In this document: positions 7,446 to 8,577 of the stretch, in pieces | Numbering within the stretch: the stretch's first letter is position 1 | How the letters are laid out: each line of letters begins with the position of its first letter | Source of the DNA: Gemmatimonadales bacterium | GTDB lineage: Bacteria > Gemmatimonadota > Gemmatimonadetes > Gemmatimonadales > GWC2-71-9 | Direction of reading: 5' to 3' | Assembly: GCA_030597435.1 (NCBI GenBank) | Contig: JAUVRV010000092.1 | Coordinates: 1-8,577 of the forward strand | DNA length: 8,577 bases | Made by a program: the position numbers and the translations under genes | Notes under the pieces: model-generated | What the model was told of the DNA's origin: nothing | The model's input: only the letters and a program-made list of their open reading frames with translations | The model's database searches: none

Positions 7446-8577
7446 CAGCCGACAGACCTGGGGGTCGCATGTGAGCTTGCCACGGCAAACTCCAACAGCA
7501 AGCACAGCAGTGCAGCTGCGAGCAGGATTCCGGCGAGGTCAGCACGTCGCGAGGCGCTGAACAGTTCCCGCCGCAAACCACCCGCGTCCACGATGCGGAG
7601 ATCCGATCCCAATCGCGCACTCAGCAGCGTTCGGTCAGCAGTTTCCAATCTGGATTCCCGCGCGTCGTAGTTCACCTCCAACGCCCCGATTGTGTCTCCT
7701 CCGGCCTCACGCATGAAGTACACCCCTGGTACCAGCGGCGCAGCAATCAGGCGAGCACTGACCGGTACCACGCCGGCATCGCCCACCAGCTCCACTACCC
7801 CCGCCGGCAGATCGACGGCATCCCCAGGGGCGGTGGCCTGGATCCGATTCTGGCGGGCTGCGATCTGATTGATCAGGAGATCAACAAAGGGGACGAATGC
7901 GGCGGTCACCGGCAGTTCGGTCCACTCGACTTCCATCCGGCTCGCGAGTAGCACCACATCGCCTTGTCGGACCAGCCATGGTTCACCACCGGTCTGGGCA
8001 ATGGCCGCTTGATCACCGAGCAGCCGGTAGCGACGCACCACGGTAGTCCCTGCCGCCGGCCCGACGTCACCGGCGATCTGCCACTCCCCCGCGATCAACT
8101 CACCGAAGCGCCAATCCACACCACGATCCGCTAGCGAGCGATTGAGCGCACCCAGCAGCGCCGCATCAGCCGGTGGCAGTACCACCGACACTCCCCGACC
8201 CAGAATGTCTCCCAGATGGACGTCGTTGCCTGTTGCCGCACGGCCACCCTGTTGCAGGACCAGCAACGCCTCCCGGATGAACTGCCCGGCGCCAGGAGCA
8301 GCCTCCGCACGGGCCGGGTCGGCCACAGGTATGGCGAGGTGCTGCCGGTCGTCGGCACGGAACTCGTCGGGATCGAGCACCACCGTTGCTGTCATCCAAC
8401 CGTTGTCCGCGACAGTCCCGGGCAGCGCGACCGCATCACCCGGCGATGCTACGGCGCGGGCGATATCGCGACCACCAGCCTCTAGTCGCACCGCACTCGG
8501 CTCCCCGTCGGAGCCCCCGATTAACGCGACGACCGTCCCGGATGGAGACCACAAACGGGGTACCGTTTGGGTCGAAT
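7445..8577 (-). CDS. BatA/aerotolerance-type membrane-anchored protein, C-terminal part (partial)
   Basis: The frame is open from the window edge to a TGA at 7447-7445, giving 376 visible residues; the N-terminus lies beyond 8577. Near the visible C-terminus (about residues 347-366) is a hydrophobic helix, LAGILLAAALLCLLLEFAVA, followed by a short tail, so the protein ends in a membrane anchor. The preceding soluble region is beta-rich and contains ALNRSLADRGVDWRFG, VTAAFVPFVDLLINQ and PGVYFMREAGGDTIGALEVN. The last resembles the C-terminal beta domain of Bat-family proteins, where a PG-Y segment is followed by AVN-D-RES; here it reads ALEVNYDARES. In that family an N-terminal BatA domain with two membrane helices and a vWA-like fold usually comes first, but that part cannot be seen here. 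The function is not established; the family is loosely linked to aerotolerance and envelope stress. The gene overlaps mfd by one base (TGATG). The open frame is near certain; the family name is a moderate guess. Confidence 0.7.
   Translation of the reverse strand, partial: STQTVPRLWSPSGTVVALIGGSDGEPSAVRLEAGGRDIARAVASPGDAVALPGTVADNGWMTATVVLDPDEFRADDRQHLAIPVADPARAEAAPGAGQFIREALLVLQQGGRAATGNDVHLGDILGRGVSVVLPPADAALLGALNRSLADRGVDWRFGELIAGEWQIAGDVGPAAGTTVVRRYRLLGDQAAIAQTGGEPWLVRQGDVVLLASRMEVEWTELPVTAAFVPFVDLLINQIAARQNRIQATAPGDAVDLPAGVVELVGDAGVVPVSARLIAAPLVPGVYFMREAGGDTIGALEVNYDARESRLETADRTLLSARLGSDLRIVDAGGLRRELFSASRRADLAGILLAAALLCLLLEFAVASSHATPRSVG

Noticed and set aside
7446..7505. Upstream start extending Mfd by 20 residues
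   Set aside because: It would overlap the Bat-like gene by 61 nt, and the added residues (MLAVGVCRGKLTCDPQVCRL) do not resemble Mfd N-termini, while ATG 7445 is placed at the upstream stop.
1..8577. Insertion sequences, CRISPR arrays, tRNA or rRNA genes, attachment sites
   Set aside because: The whole window is filled by five coherent minus-strand coding frames, and no transposase, spaced direct repeats or tRNA-like fold was seen.

Overview
The window is one GC-rich block of bacterial chromosome in which every supported gene lies on the minus strand. Reading in the direction of transcription (high to low coordinates) there are five genes with no intergenic space. They are: the C-terminal part of a membrane-anchored protein resembling the BatA/aerotolerance family (7445-8577, 5' end outside the window); mfd, the transcription-repair coupling factor (3993-7445); two consecutive paralogous lipoproteins with a parvulin-type peptidyl-prolyl isomerase domain (2640-3992 and 1232-2647); and a SurA-type periplasmic chaperone with two parvulin domains (1-1235, 3' end outside the window).

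The layout suggests a diderm bacterium. Lipobox signal peptides, a SurA protein and repeated parvulins fit an organism that builds an outer membrane. The Bat-like gene, mfd, parvulin, SurA order and the style of the SurA protein remind me of Gemmatimonadota. That placement is inference from memory of gene order and sequence flavour and has not been searched.

The junctions are TGATG (1-nt overlap), TAAATG (abutting), an 8-nt overlap at GTGGCTAG and ATGA (4-nt overlap). This tight packing, with each ribosome binding site inside the preceding gene, argues for one transcript and translational coupling. No promoter or terminator can be supported in the window, so both ends of the operon lie outside. 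The functional theme is a DNA-repair translocase co-expressed with three envelope foldases.

The most unusual feature is a palindromic, 9-nt-periodic, in-frame element inside mfd (6681-6756, hairpin core 6698-6748). Its two arms are perfect inverted copies over 19 nt, and it encodes a Pro/Ser-rich then Glu/Asp-rich loop in the N-terminal UvrB-like part of Mfd. It looks like a small inserted repeat tolerated in a surface loop, in the manner of the palindromic elements known inside Rickettsia genes. A second point of interest is how the parvulin catalytic histidines are distributed: both lipoproteins keep the two-histidine signature, while each of the two SurA parvulin domains appears to keep only one.

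No RNA gene, insertion sequence, CRISPR array or integration site was seen. There is no gene-free stretch of any length.
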